Of a DNA stretch of 64,000 nucleotides, positions 24,745-33,531 are shown in pieces. A program made the translations under genes and the position numbers. The notes beneath the pieces were generated by a model. That model saw only the letters and a program-made list of their open reading frames with translations, did not search any database and was not told the origin of the DNA. Position 1 is the first letter of the stretch. Every line of letters begins with the position of its first letter. This DNA is from Cypionkella sp049896245. Lineage in GTDB: Bacteria > Pseudomonadota > Alphaproteobacteria > Rhodobacterales > Rhodobacteraceae. Where the stretch lies: contig NZ_JAFCTX010000009.1 in NCBI RefSeq assembly GCF_049896245.1, positions 62,001-126,000 of the forward strand, given 5' to 3'.

Positions 24745-25698
24745 ATGCTGCTTTCCAGACGCGCCTTTGGCGCAACCGCCTTGCTGCTGACCACGGCTTT
24801 CGCCCTCTCGGCCCATGCCGAAAAGATCACCACCCTGAAAATTGGCTACCAGAAAACCAATCTGCCCGTCGTGGCCAAGCAACTCGGCCTGATCGAGAAG
24901 GCGCTAGAGCCGCAGGGTGTGGCGGTGGAATGGGTGGAATTCGCGGCTGGTCCGCCGTTGGTCGAGGCGCTGAATGTGGGTGCGATCCAACTGGGTTGGA
25001 CCGGCGACGCGCCGCCGATTTTCGGGCAATCGGCAGGCTCGGCGATTGTGTACATCGCAGCTCTGCCCTCGAATGGTGAAGGCGAGGCGGTGTTCACCAA
25101 GTCCGACAGTGGTATCAAGAGCATCGCTGATCTGAAGGGCAAGAAGGTGGGCGTCGGCAAAGGCACCAGCGCGCATAACCTTCTGGTCGCGGCGCTGCAA
25201 GCCAATGGGCTGAAGCTGTCGGATATCGAGGTGATCTATCTTAGCCCTGCCGATGCGGCGGCGGCTTTTGCCTCGGATGCCATCGTGGCTTGGGCGGTCT
25301 GGGATCCGTTCTTCGCGATTGCCGAGACCAAATATCAGCCGACTGTTCTGGCGCGGTCGTCCGAGGTGTTGAAGGTCAACACCTATTTCCTCGCCAACCG
25401 TGATTTCGCCGCCGATGCCGATAATGCTGCCGTGGTCACAGCGACCGTGGCGGCTTTGGGCGAAGCCGCGGCTTGGGCCGATGCCAACCGCGATAAGGTT
25501 GCCGCGACAGTGGCCGAGGTGACGGGTGTGCCGATTGAGGCGCAGACTTTGGCGGTGAGCCGGGCGAAGTTCGGGATTTATCCAATCACGCCCGAGATTA
25601 TCGCCGGTCAGCAAGCCACCGCGGATCGCTTCTTCGCTTTGGGGCTGATCCCGAATGCGGTGAACATCTCAGATGCGATCTGGACCGCGCCGAACTGA
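24745..25698 (+). CDS. ssuA: Aliphatic sulfonate ABC transporter substrate-binding protein
   Basis: This 317-residue periplasmic receptor has a signal peptide with an RR pair (MLLSRRAFGATALLLTTAFAL...SAHAE). The conserved core includes LKIGYQKTNLPVVAKQLGLI, GPPLVEALNVGAIQLGWTGDAPPIF and DLKGKKVGVGKGTSAHNLL, as in SsuA. It would bind alkanesulfonates for use as sulfur source. CAGGAG precedes the ATG at 24745 by nine bases; an ATG at 24724 is also in frame. No ssuD/ssuE desulfonation genes are in this window. Taurine or other sulfonates are possible ligands. Confidence 0.87.
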   Translation: MLLSRRAFGATALLLTTAFALSAHAEKITTLKIGYQKTNLPVVAKQLGLIEKALEPQGVAVEWVEFAAGPPLVEALNVGAIQLGWTGDAPPIFGQSAGSAIVYIAALPSNGEGEAVFTKSDSGIKSIADLKGKKVGVGKGTSAHNLLVAALQANGLKLSDIEVIYLSPADAAAAFASDAIVAWAVWDPFFAIAETKYQPTVLARSSEVLKVNTYFLANRDFAADADNAAVVTATVAALGEAAAWADANRDKVAATVAEVTGVPIEAQTLAVSRAKFGIYPITPEIIAGQQATADRFFALGLIPNAVNISDAIWTAPN

Positions 25699-25717
25699 TG
25701 TTTCCCTTGAAACCGAT

Positions 25718-25748
25718 GGCGGTGCGTCCCCGCTTGGGGCGCACCGCC
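25718..25748 (+). other. Intercistronic hairpin between ssuA and ssuC
   Basis: GGCGGTGC pairs with GCACCGCC, continued by an inner CCCC/GGGG, with no T run. It could stabilise the ssuA message and give more binding protein than permease, as is common in ABC operons. Confidence 0.55.
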
Positions 25749-25800
25749 TCAGTGCAAAAGGCCTATCCATGCGCGGAAATTATCTGATCGGAGTGCCGAG

Positions 25801-26586
25801 ATGAGCGGCTTGCAAGCGCGGTTTGGCGCGGCGATTGGCTGGCTGCTGCCGGTGCTGATCCTGCTGTTGTGGGAGGCTTTGTCGCGCGCAGGCGTGATCA
25901 CCGAAAACGTGCTGCCCGCGCCGAGCGAGGTGTTTGCAGCCTTGCTGCGGGTGCTGCAATCGGGTGATTTGGCGCGCAATATCGGTGTCAGTGCCTGGCG
26001 GGCGCTGACGGGGTTGGCGATTGGTGGGGCGATTGGTTTTGCCTTGGGGTTGGCGAATGGGCTTTCCTTGCTCAGCCGCAATCTGACCGACACAACCTTG
26101 CAAATGGTGCGGAATATCCCGCATTTGGCGCTGATCCCCTTGGTGATCTTGTGGTTCGGCATTGATGAAGGTGCCAAGCTGTTCCTTGTCGCCCTTGGGG
26201 TGTTTTTCCCGATTTATGTCAACACCTTGCTGGGCATCCAAACGGTGGACCCGCAGCTGATCGAGATGGGGCGTACCTATGGTATGGACCGCCGCGCGCT
26301 GTTTTTGCGGGTGATTTTGCCGGGGGCTTTGCCGTCGATTTTCGTGGGCCTCCGCTATGCTTTGGGAATCATGTGGCTGACGCTGATCGTGGCAGAAACC
26401 ATCTCGGCCTCATCCGGCTTGGGATACATGGCGATGCAGGCGCGCGAGTTTTTGATGATTGATGTCGTGGTGCTGTCGATCCTGATCTACGCGCTGCTGG
26501 GCAAATTGGCTGACAGTTTTGTGCGGTTGTTAGAGCGGCTTTGCTTGCAATGGCACCCGGCGTTTCAGAAAACCGCGAGGACATGA
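25801..26586 (+). CDS. ssuC: Aliphatic sulfonate ABC transporter permease
   Basis: This 261-residue inner-membrane permease of the SsuC/TauC family has about six helices, with VLPAPSEVFAALL at the start of the transport domain, the MVRNIPHLALIPLVILWFGI signature and the cytoplasmic EAA-type loop (GRTYGMDRRALFLRVILPGA). Its stop overlaps the ssuB start as ATGA. Confidence 0.9.
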   Translation: MSGLQARFGAAIGWLLPVLILLLWEALSRAGVITENVLPAPSEVFAALLRVLQSGDLARNIGVSAWRALTGLAIGGAIGFALGLANGLSLLSRNLTDTTLQMVRNIPHLALIPLVILWFGIDEGAKLFLVALGVFFPIYVNTLLGIQTVDPQLIEMGRTYGMDRRALFLRVILPGALPSIFVGLRYALGIMWLTLIVAETISASSGLGYMAMQAREFLMIDVVVLSILIYALLGKLADSFVRLLERLCLQWHPAFQKTART

Positions 26587-27374
26587 TGATCCAGACCCCG
26601 CATTTGCGCCGCGTTGATGTGGCCCTCGATACCCGTCCACCGGCTTTTGCCTTCCAAGGCGTGCATCGGCATTTCGGTGCGAAATCAGTGCTGGACGATA
26701 TCGACCTTGTGGTGCCGCAGGGCCAGTTTGTCGCCATCATCGGCAAAAGCGGTTGCGGCAAAAGCACCTTGCTGCGGCTGCTGGCGGGGCTGGATCAGCC
26801 GGATGGCGGCCAGATCACCCGTGCCGCTGTGCAGCCGGGACAATCGGGCATTCGCATCATGTTTCAGGAACCACGCTTGCTGCCTTGGGCGCGGGTGGTG
26901 GATAACGTCGCGGTGGGGCTGACCGGGCTTGCGGGCCGCGCCGAGGCTGCGGCGCGGGCCCATGATCTGCTGGCCAAGGTCGGGCTGGCGGGGCGGGATG
27001 GCGAATGGCCCTCGGTTCTGTCGGGCGGGCAGCGGCAGCGGGTGGCTTTGGCGCGGGCACTGATCGGGCAGCCGAGTGTGCTGGCGTTGGACGAGCCGTT
27101 GGGCGCGCTGGATGCGTTGACGCGGATTGAGATGCAACAGCTGCTCAGCCGGATCTGGCGGGCGCAGGGCTTTACCGCCGTTCTGGTGACGCATGATGTA
27201 GCCGAGGCGGTGGTGCTGGCGGATCGGGTGATCGTGCTGGATGCGGGCCGCGTGGCGCTGGATCTGGCGATCCCGCTGCCGCGCCCGCGTCGGCATGGCC
27301 ATCCTGATCTGGCTGGCTACGAGCAGCAGATTTTGGCGCAGTTGTTTGGCGATGAGGGCGGGAGCGCCGGTTAG
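26583..27374 (+). CDS. ssuB: Aliphatic sulfonate ABC transporter ATPase
   Basis: This 263-residue ATPase has Walker A GKSGCGKST, a Q-loop in MFQEPRLLPWARV, signature LSGGQRQRV, Walker B VLALDEPLGALD and the H-loop in VTHDVAEAV. An ATGATG at 26583 offers two starts; the first overlaps the ssuC stop. The gene ends only 13 bases from the end of the convergent MarR-GNAT gene. Confidence 0.9.
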   Translation: MMIQTPHLRRVDVALDTRPPAFAFQGVHRHFGAKSVLDDIDLVVPQGQFVAIIGKSGCGKSTLLRLLAGLDQPDGGQITRAAVQPGQSGIRIMFQEPRLLPWARVVDNVAVGLTGLAGRAEAAARAHDLLAKVGLAGRDGEWPSVLSGGQRQRVALARALIGQPSVLALDEPLGALDALTRIEMQQLLSRIWRAQGFTAVLVTHDVAEAVVLADRVIVLDAGRVALDLAIPLPRPRRHGHPDLAGYEQQILAQLFGDEGGSAG

Positions 27375-27387
27375 GTCAGCTTTGCGG

Positions 27388-28287
27388 CTACAAGGTTTTG
27401 CCCAGCCAGAGCGTTGCGGGAAAGCTGGTATAGGCCGGAATGTCGTGCCAGCCGTCGCGGCGGTAAAGCGTGATGGCCTCGGTCAGCGCCGCATTGGTGT
27501 CGAGTTTCAGCTGGGCATAGCCCAGGGTTTTGGCGCGGGATTCGATGGCGTGCATCAGGCGGCGGGCGAGGCCTTGGCCACGGGCAGAAGGATCGACCCA
27601 GAGCCGTTTGACCTCGGCAGTTGTGGCATCCAGCGGGCGGAGGGAGACGGTGCCGACGGGCAGATCGTCGCTCCACGCGATGAGGAAAGCGCCGTGCGTC
27701 GGTCGGTAGGCTTCGGGATCGGGCAGAGGCAGGGTCAGCATATCGCGGCTGAGGCTGGGGATTTTCTCGCACAACAGGTGGTAATAGGCGTCGAGGCAAG
27801 CGAGCGCGGCGGGGTCAGTGGCGTCGGCGTCGCGGATTTCGAGTTGGTCGCGCAGCAGGGTGGTGGCGATCAGGTCCATCGCGTCGATCAGGGCTTGGGG
27901 ATGCTTGCCTGCGCGGGCGAGGGTCTGGGTAGCGCGGGCGTAACCGATGGCGTTATAGGCCTGCATTTCGACCGCGCCTGCCGGGGTAAGCTGGGCGGTG
28001 CGGCGGCGGCGGTCGGTGGGGTCGGTGGCAAGCTGGATCAGGTGTTCGGACTCCAAGCTGCGCAGCAGGCGGCTGAGCAAGCCGGAATCGAGCGCCAGTT
28101 TGGCGCGGATGTCGGCCACATCGGTGCCTTGCACGGTGATCAGTTGCAGCACACGGGCGGCCCCCAGCGGACGACCCCGACCCAGGTATGAATGGTCAAG
28201 CGCACCGACCTCACGGGTGACGGCGCGGTTGAAACGGCGCAGGCGGGCGATGGTGTCGAGCATTGTTACGGCCTTGGTTTGCTGCAT
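27388..28287 (-). CDS. MarR-GNAT fusion protein
   Basis: This 299-residue two-domain protein has an N-terminal MarR-type winged helix (about 1-140: FNRAVTREVGALDHSYLGRG, LDSGLLSRLLRSLESEHLI, DPTDRRRRTAQLT) and a C-terminal GNAT acetyltransferase (about 150-299: VKRLWVDPSARGQGLARRLM is the acetyl-CoA loop). Such fusions may sense and acetylate a small molecule; no target is known. A start at 28263 (MLDTIARLR) is also possible and has AAGG upstream. A GC-hairpin repeat lies just before the 28287 start. It is convergent with ssuB. Confidence 0.85.
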   Translation of the reverse strand: MQQTKAVTMLDTIARLRRFNRAVTREVGALDHSYLGRGRPLGAARVLQLITVQGTDVADIRAKLALDSGLLSRLLRSLESEHLIQLATDPTDRRRRTAQLTPAGAVEMQAYNAIGYARATQTLARAGKHPQALIDAMDLIATTLLRDQLEIRDADATDPAALACLDAYYHLLCEKIPSLSRDMLTLPLPDPEAYRPTHGAFLIAWSDDLPVGTVSLRPLDATTAEVKRLWVDPSARGQGLARRLMHAIESRAKTLGYAQLKLDTNAALTEAITLYRRDGWHDIPAYTSFPATLWLGKTL

Positions 28288-28294
28288 AGAGGCC

Positions 28295-28340
28295 GGGGGC
28301 CAGCCCCCGCACCCCCGGAATATTTAAGCCAATGTGAAAG
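28295..28340 (+). repeat. Element B repeat (GC hairpin plus ATATTTAAG tail)
   Basis: GGGGGC-CA-GCCCCC is followed by GCACCCCCGGAATATTTAAG and CCAATGTGAAAG. It matches the layout of the copies at 53396, 62081 and 62245. It lies between the divergent MarR-GNAT and DUF900 genes. Confidence 0.7.
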
Positions 28341-28540
28341 CAAATTTTAATTAAATTGGCGGGATTGCGCGGGTGGAGTTATTTATCTGACTTTGATCAG
28401 GCATTTGCAAGTGACAAGAATGGAATGCGGCAAGCTATGCGCCAGCCGCCGAGGTAAATCGCGGGTGATCAAGGTTTTGGGTTTGATATGGCCACTATCT
28501 GCGGTAGCCATAGCGACGTGGCGGCCGGGTGGGGGCTAAG

Positions 28541-29851
28541 ATGCTGAAACGGCTGATAACGCGGCGCAACTTTATCGCGGCAGGTTCTGGGGCGCTGGTC
28601 ACAGCTTGCGCCGCGCCGATCAAGCTGGCCGAGCCACCTACCCTTTACAGCATTGGCACGACGTTTCCGCAAGATGACGTGCCCGTCGCGTTGCGCACGG
28701 TTGATCCGTCGATCTTCTACGTCACCGATCGTGCGCCGATTGTTGAGGCCGGGCAACTGGTTGGCTATAGCCATGCGCGGTCATCCTCGATGGTGTTCGG
28801 CGCGGCAAAGGTGCGATTTGGCAATATCGACAGTTGGCAGAATCTGGTCACCCGCAGTGAAACTGCCTCAAACCGCCGTCAGGTGTTAAGCACCGAAAGT
28901 TACCACGAGATCGTGCGGTTTCCCGAGACTCCACTGCCGTTTGTGCGCAATGCGGCCGACCGGATCGTGCCAGAACCTGCGGCACAGCACAACTACCGCG
29001 CCGATGTGGTGGCGTTTCAGCAAGCGTTTCGCGATGCGTTGCGGGTATCGCCGCGCAAAGAGGCGCTGATTTTCGTGCATGGCTTCAACAACCAGATGCA
29101 GGACGGGCTGACCACCACCGCCAGCCTGTGGCATTATGCCGGGCGGATCAGCGTGCCCGTCAGCTTTTCCTGGCCTGCGGGCAACACCGGGCTGACCGCC
29201 TATTTCAAGGATCGCGAGTCGGGTGAGTTTTCGACCTATCACCTGAAAGAGTTTTTGCGGGCGATTGCGGCGATCCCCGAATTGCAGAAGATCAACATTG
29301 TCGCCCATTCGCGCGGGGCAGATGTGGTGACCTCGGCGCTGCGCGAGATGGTGATTTTCGAGATGGGAGCGGGGCGTGATCCACGCCGCAGCCTGAAGAT
29401 CGACACCATCATTCTGGCCGCCCCCGATCTTGATTTCGGCGTGGTGCAGCAGCGGTTGGCGGCAGAGGGCACGGCGGCGGCGGTGCGGCAGATCACGGTT
29501 TATCTGAACCCGAAGGATGGCGCTTTGGGGGTTGCCCAAATGCTGGCGACCGGGCAACGCGTGGGCCGGATGTCGCCAGATAACTTCACCGAAGCCGAGT
29601 GGCAGAAGATGGGCGATTTGGGCAATGTCTATTTCATTGACGTGGAAAATGCCGGCAGCAAGCTGGGGCATACCTATTTCCGTGACAATCCGGCGGTGCT
29701 GTCGGATGTGATCCTGACGCTGCGCACCGGGGCTTTGCCGGGCAGCGCCGAGCGTCCGCTCGCGCAAATCCGCAGCAATTTCTACCAGATGCACGCCAAT
29801 TATCCCGGGCCGCGCATTGTGGTCGAGCTTAAGCGCAACAGTAATCGGTAA
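28541..29851 (+). CDS. DUF900-family alpha/beta hydrolase, probable lipoprotein
   Basis: This 436-residue protein begins MLKRLITRRNFIAAGSGALV followed by TAC, an Arg-Arg export signal with a lipobox-like LVTAC, so it may be Tat-exported and lipid-anchored. The DUF900 hydrolase core has IFVHGFNNQ (oxyanion strand), the nucleophile in AHSRGAD and a downstream Asp in LAAPDLDF. The substrate is unknown; an esterase or lipase role is likely. The ATG at 28541 is preferred over the GTG at 28529. It is followed ten bases later by nadD. Confidence 0.82.
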   Translation: MLKRLITRRNFIAAGSGALVTACAAPIKLAEPPTLYSIGTTFPQDDVPVALRTVDPSIFYVTDRAPIVEAGQLVGYSHARSSSMVFGAAKVRFGNIDSWQNLVTRSETASNRRQVLSTESYHEIVRFPETPLPFVRNAADRIVPEPAAQHNYRADVVAFQQAFRDALRVSPRKEALIFVHGFNNQMQDGLTTTASLWHYAGRISVPVSFSWPAGNTGLTAYFKDRESGEFSTYHLKEFLRAIAAIPELQKINIVAHSRGADVVTSALREMVIFEMGAGRDPRRSLKIDTIILAAPDLDFGVVQQRLAAEGTAAAVRQITVYLNPKDGALGVAQMLATGQRVGRMSPDNFTEAEWQKMGDLGNVYFIDVENAGSKLGHTYFRDNPAVLSDVILTLRTGALPGSAERPLAQIRSNFYQMHANYPGPRIVVELKRNSNR

Positions 29852-29861
29852 GGTGGGGCTT

Positions 29862-30485
29862 GTGGCGTATCAGCGATTGCCGGGCGGCTTTGTCGGGGAA
29901 AAACCGATTGCGACCAAGGGCATGGTGATCGGCCTTTTGGGCGGATCGTTTGATCCGGCGCATGAGGGGCATGTGCATATCACCCGCGAAGCCTTGAAGC
30001 GGATGGGCCTTGATCAGGTGTGGTGGTTGGTCAGCCCCGGCAACCCGCTGAAGGCGCGCCAGCCTGCACCGATGGCCGAGCGGCTGGCGCGGGCGCGGGC
30101 GGTGATGCCCGATCCGCGCGTGGTGATCAGCGATCTGGAGGCGCGGTTGGGCACGCGGGCGACGGCCGATACCATCAAGCGGCTGCAGGCGATCTATCCC
30201 GGCGTGCATTTTGTCTGGCTGATGGGGGCGGATAATCTGGTGCAGTTTCACCGCTGGAACCGCTGGCGGGATATTTTGCGCAGCGTGCCCGTCGGGGTTT
30301 TGGCGCGGCCGGGGGCTGGGGTGGCGGCGCGGACCTCTGTTGCCGCGCGGGCGTTTCGGGTCAATCAGATCGACCGGGGCGAGAATTTGCGCGGCCGCAA
30401 AGCACCTGCTTGGTGTTTTGTGAACATCCCGATGAATGGCGCGTCTTCGAGTGCGATCCGGGCGCGGGGTGAGTGGAAGCGGTGA
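29862..30485 (+). CDS. nadD: Nicotinate-nucleotide adenylyltransferase
   Basis: It joins AMP to nicotinate mononucleotide in NAD synthesis. It has the nucleotidyltransferase motif GLLGGSFDPAHEGHVHIT with HxGH (His-Glu-Gly-His), WWLVSPGNPLK, the WLMGADNL strand, and the C-terminal SSSAIRAR in place of the usual S(S/T)xIR. The start is set at the GTG at 29862, with AAGG eight bases before; other GTG codons at 29853 and 29817 are in frame. About 207 residues. Confidence 0.9.
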   Translation: MAYQRLPGGFVGEKPIATKGMVIGLLGGSFDPAHEGHVHITREALKRMGLDQVWWLVSPGNPLKARQPAPMAERLARARAVMPDPRVVISDLEARLGTRATADTIKRLQAIYPGVHFVWLMGADNLVQFHRWNRWRDILRSVPVGVLARPGAGVAARTSVAARAFRVNQIDRGENLRGRKAPAWCFVNIPMNGASSSAIRARGEWKR

Positions 30486-30591
30486 ATTTGCCGTGATCAG
30501 GGGCGGGCGGAGGCCATCTTGCCCTGCTCACGATTGCATCGTTGCCTGCGCGCAGGATATTCCTGCGACTGGAATGACCAAGGGAATCGCA

Positions 30592-32085
30592 ATGCTGGTT
30601 GGGCGCAGATGGGTGTTGGGCGGGCTGCTGGCGGGGGCTGCGCTGCCTGCGTGGGCGGAAGCGCCTGCCGTGTCGCTGCGGCCCCGCGCGCGGCCAAGCC
30701 CGAGCGTTTTGGTCAAGCCTGCGGACCCGGGTGCTGCGGCGTTGGTGGCGGCCGCCAAGCTGACCGGGGCGGTGGGCTATTGCGTGGTCGATCTTGCCTC
30801 GGGTCGGGTGTTGGAAGCTGCGGGCGAGGCGGTGGAAATGCCGCCAGCGAGTGTCACCAAGACCGTAACCACGGCGTTTGCGTTGGAAAAGTTGGGGGTG
30901 GAGCATCGCTTTGTGACGCGGGTGATGCGGGTGGGGTCGGTGGTGAACGGGCGGCTCGATGGCGATTTGATCTTGGCGGGCGGCGGCGATCCGACCTTTG
31001 ACACTGACAAGATGGGCGATCTGGTGGCGGCGCTGGCTGCCTCGGGGCTGCGCGAGGTGACGGGGAAGTTCATCGCTTATGCCGGGGCTTTGCCGGAACG
31101 GGCCGAGATTGCCACCGATCAGCCAGATTTTGTCGGCTACAATCCGGCGATTTCGGGGCTGATGCTGAATTTCAACCGGGTGAATTTCGTCTGGAAATCG
31201 GTGAACGACGGCTATTCTCTGGCGATGAATGCCGAGGGCGCGCGGTTTGTGCCGCCCGTCAGCATGGCGCAGGTGCAGGTGGTGGACCGTGATGTGCCGG
31301 TGTTTGCTTATAAGGCAGGCGTGGCGCAGGACAACTGGTCGGTGGCGCGGCGGGCTTTGGGGCGCGAGGGCTCGCGCTGGCTGCCGGTGCGTCATGCGGC
31401 GACCTATGTGGCCGAGGTGTTTCAGACCCTGTGTGCAGCGCAGGGCATAAAGCTGCCGAAAGCCGAGGTGGTTTATACCCTGCCCCAAGCTGCCGAGATT
31501 GTGCGGCACGAGTCCGAGGCTTTGCCGGATCTTTTGCGCAAGATGCTGCGGTTTTCGACCAATCTGACGGCAGAGGCGGTGGGGCTGGCGGCCTCGGGCG
31601 CGGGCACGTTGGAGGGGTCTGCGGCGGTAATGACCACTTGGGCGCGGCGGCGGTTTGGTGTGCAAGCGGTGTTTGGCGATCATTCAGGCTTGGGGCCGAA
31701 AACCCGGATCAGCCCGGCGGAGATGGTGCAGGTGATGATCAGGGCGCGGCAGGATAAACATTTGTCGATGCTGCATGATCTGCTGAAAACCGCCGATCTG
31801 CCCAGTGCCGATGGCAAGCCTGCCGCCAAAGCCGCGAAGCCCGGCTCTGTAGCACGGGTTTCGGCGAAAAGCGGCACGATGAATTTCGTCTCCAACCTGT
31901 CGGGCTATGTCGACGCGCCGGGGGGGCGGTCGCTGGCGTTTGCGATCTTCGCCGCTGATCTGCCGCGCCGGGAAGCGGTGCCCGAGTGGAACCGGGAATC
32001 GCCCGAGGGCGACAAGGCTTGGGTGCGGCGGGCGCATCGCTTGCAGGGCCAGTTGTTGAACCGCTGGGGGCAGGTTTATCTGTAG
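30592..32085 (+). CDS. dacB: D-alanyl-D-alanine carboxypeptidase/endopeptidase (PBP4, S13 family)
   Basis: This penicillin-binding peptidase trims and cleaves peptidoglycan cross-links in the periplasm. The 497-residue protein has an export signal with an RR pair (VGRRWVLGGLLAGAALPAWA) and the three penicillin-binding motifs: SxxK (Ser87-Val-Thr-Lys90), SxN (STNL at about 323) and KSG (KSGTMNF at about 426). The large insert between the first two motifs is typical of S13. AAGGGA six bases before sets the ATG at 30592. Confidence 0.9.
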   Translation: MLVGRRWVLGGLLAGAALPAWAEAPAVSLRPRARPSPSVLVKPADPGAAALVAAAKLTGAVGYCVVDLASGRVLEAAGEAVEMPPASVTKTVTTAFALEKLGVEHRFVTRVMRVGSVVNGRLDGDLILAGGGDPTFDTDKMGDLVAALAASGLREVTGKFIAYAGALPERAEIATDQPDFVGYNPAISGLMLNFNRVNFVWKSVNDGYSLAMNAEGARFVPPVSMAQVQVVDRDVPVFAYKAGVAQDNWSVARRALGREGSRWLPVRHAATYVAEVFQTLCAAQGIKLPKAEVVYTLPQAAEIVRHESEALPDLLRKMLRFSTNLTAEAVGLAASGAGTLEGSAAVMTTWARRRFGVQAVFGDHSGLGPKTRISPAEMVQVMIRARQDKHLSMLHDLLKTADLPSADGKPAAKAAKPGSVARVSAKSGTMNFVSNLSGYVDAPGGRSLAFAIFAADLPRREAVPEWNRESPEGDKAWVRRAHRLQGQLLNRWGQVYL

Positions 32086-32353
32086 CTTTGGTGCGCTTGG
32101 CCCAGAAACGCGGGTCGCGTTAAGCAACCGTCCGGGCTGCGATGATGCCGCCGCACAGCCAGCCGACCCTATGGATTGCTGCCGTAACGTCACCCTGCAT
32201 CACGCGGAAAACATGCGGGGATTTCTTGCTTGAAGCTGCAGCACCCGCTCTAACCGCGTAGACAGAACCACCACAGCGTGTAGTCTTGCCCTGTGTCGGC
32301 AAGGGCGGAGGGGCCCAAGCCGGACTTTGCTATTGCATCAACAGGAGGATTGC

Positions 32354-33463
32354 ATGGATCGTCGTTCGTTTTTGACAAAGGCTTCCATCGGGGGCGTCGG
32401 TGCCGCGGGGGCCGCGATGCTGGCCGCGCCGATGATTGCGCAGACAAGCCCGAAGATCACGTGGCGGATGACCTCGTCTTTCCCGAAATCGCTGGATACA
32501 ATTTATGGCGGGGCGGAAGTCTTGTCGAAAATGCTGTCGGAAGCCACCGATGGCAATTTCCAGATTCAGGTGTTTGCGGCGGGGGAATTGGTGCCCGGTG
32601 GCGCGCCTGCAGCCGATGCGGTCAGCGCGGGGACGGTTGAGGCCTGTCACACGGTTGGCTATTACAATTTCGGGCAGGACCCGACCTTTGCGCTGGCGGC
32701 GGCGGTGCCGTTCTCGCTTTCCGCACGCGGCATCAACGCTTGGCATTACCATGGCGGCGGCATTGATCTGTATAATGAATTCTTGGCCACCAAGGGCATT
32801 TTTGGTCTGCCGGGTGGCAATACCGGGGTGCAGATGGGCGGTTGGTTCCGCAAGGAAATTAACACTTTGGCCGATCTTCAGGGCTTGAAATTCCGCGTCG
32901 GCGGCTTTGCGGGCAAGGTGCTGACCAAACTGGGCGTGGTGCCACAGCAAATTCCGGGCGGCGATATTTATCCGGCGCTGGAGAAGGGCACGATTGATGC
33001 CGCCGAATGGGTTGGGCCCTATGACGACGAAAAGCTTGGCTTTTATAAAGTCGCCCCGTTCTATTACTATCCCGGCTGGTGGGAAGGTGGCCCGACGGTA
33101 CACTTCTTCTTCAACAAGGGTCAGTACGAGTCGTTGACACCGCAATATCAATCGTTGTTGCGCACCGCGTGTCGTGCGGCGGATGCGGATATGCTGCAGA
33201 AATACGACTACAAGAACCCGACCGCGATCAAATCTTTGGTCGGTCAGGGTGTGAAACTGCGCCCGTTCAGCCCGGAAATCCTGCAAGCCTCGTTCACCGC
33301 CGCGAATGAGGTTTATTCCGAGATGGAAGCCACCAACGCGCCGTTCAAGAAGATCTGGCAGTCGATCAAGGCGTTCCGCAACGACTACTATCAGTGGACC
33401 CAAGTTGCGGAATACAACTACGATACTTTCATGATGATCCAGCAGCGCGACGGCAAGCTGTAA
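32354..33463 (+). CDS. takP: TRAP transporter substrate receptor, TakP-like (2-oxo acids)
   Basis: This 369-residue periplasmic receptor has a Tat signal (MDRRSFLTKASIGGVGAAGA). The mature part shows TSSFPKSLDTIYGGAEVLSK, HTVGYYNFGQDPTFALAAAV, NTGVQMGGWFRKE and EWVGPYDDEKLGFYKVAPFY, closely resembling Rhodobacter sphaeroides TakP, which binds 2-oxo acids such as pyruvate. AGGAGG lies eight bases before the ATG. Permease genes for a TRAP transporter lie immediately downstream but on the opposite strand. Confidence 0.87.
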   Translation: MDRRSFLTKASIGGVGAAGAAMLAAPMIAQTSPKITWRMTSSFPKSLDTIYGGAEVLSKMLSEATDGNFQIQVFAAGELVPGGAPAADAVSAGTVEACHTVGYYNFGQDPTFALAAAVPFSLSARGINAWHYHGGGIDLYNEFLATKGIFGLPGGNTGVQMGGWFRKEINTLADLQGLKFRVGGFAGKVLTKLGVVPQQIPGGDIYPALEKGTIDAAEWVGPYDDEKLGFYKVAPFYYYPGWWEGGPTVHFFFNKGQYESLTPQYQSLLRTACRAADADMLQKYDYKNPTAIKSLVGQGVKLRPFSPEILQASFTAANEVYSEMEATNAPFKKIWQSIKAFRNDYYQWTQVAEYNYDTFMMIQQRDGKL

Positions 33464-33479
33464 GCGAATTGCCTAAAGG

Positions 33480-33513
33480 AAAGCCCCCGCCGAGCGATCA
33501 GCGGGGGCTTTTT
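33480..33513 (+). terminator. Rho-independent terminator of takP
   Basis: AAAGCCCCCGC pairs with GCGGGGGCTTT around a ten-base loop and is followed by TT. It also lies at the 3' side of the convergent TRAP permease gene. Confidence 0.9.
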
Positions 33514-33531
33514 CATGCGCTTCCGTTGGGA

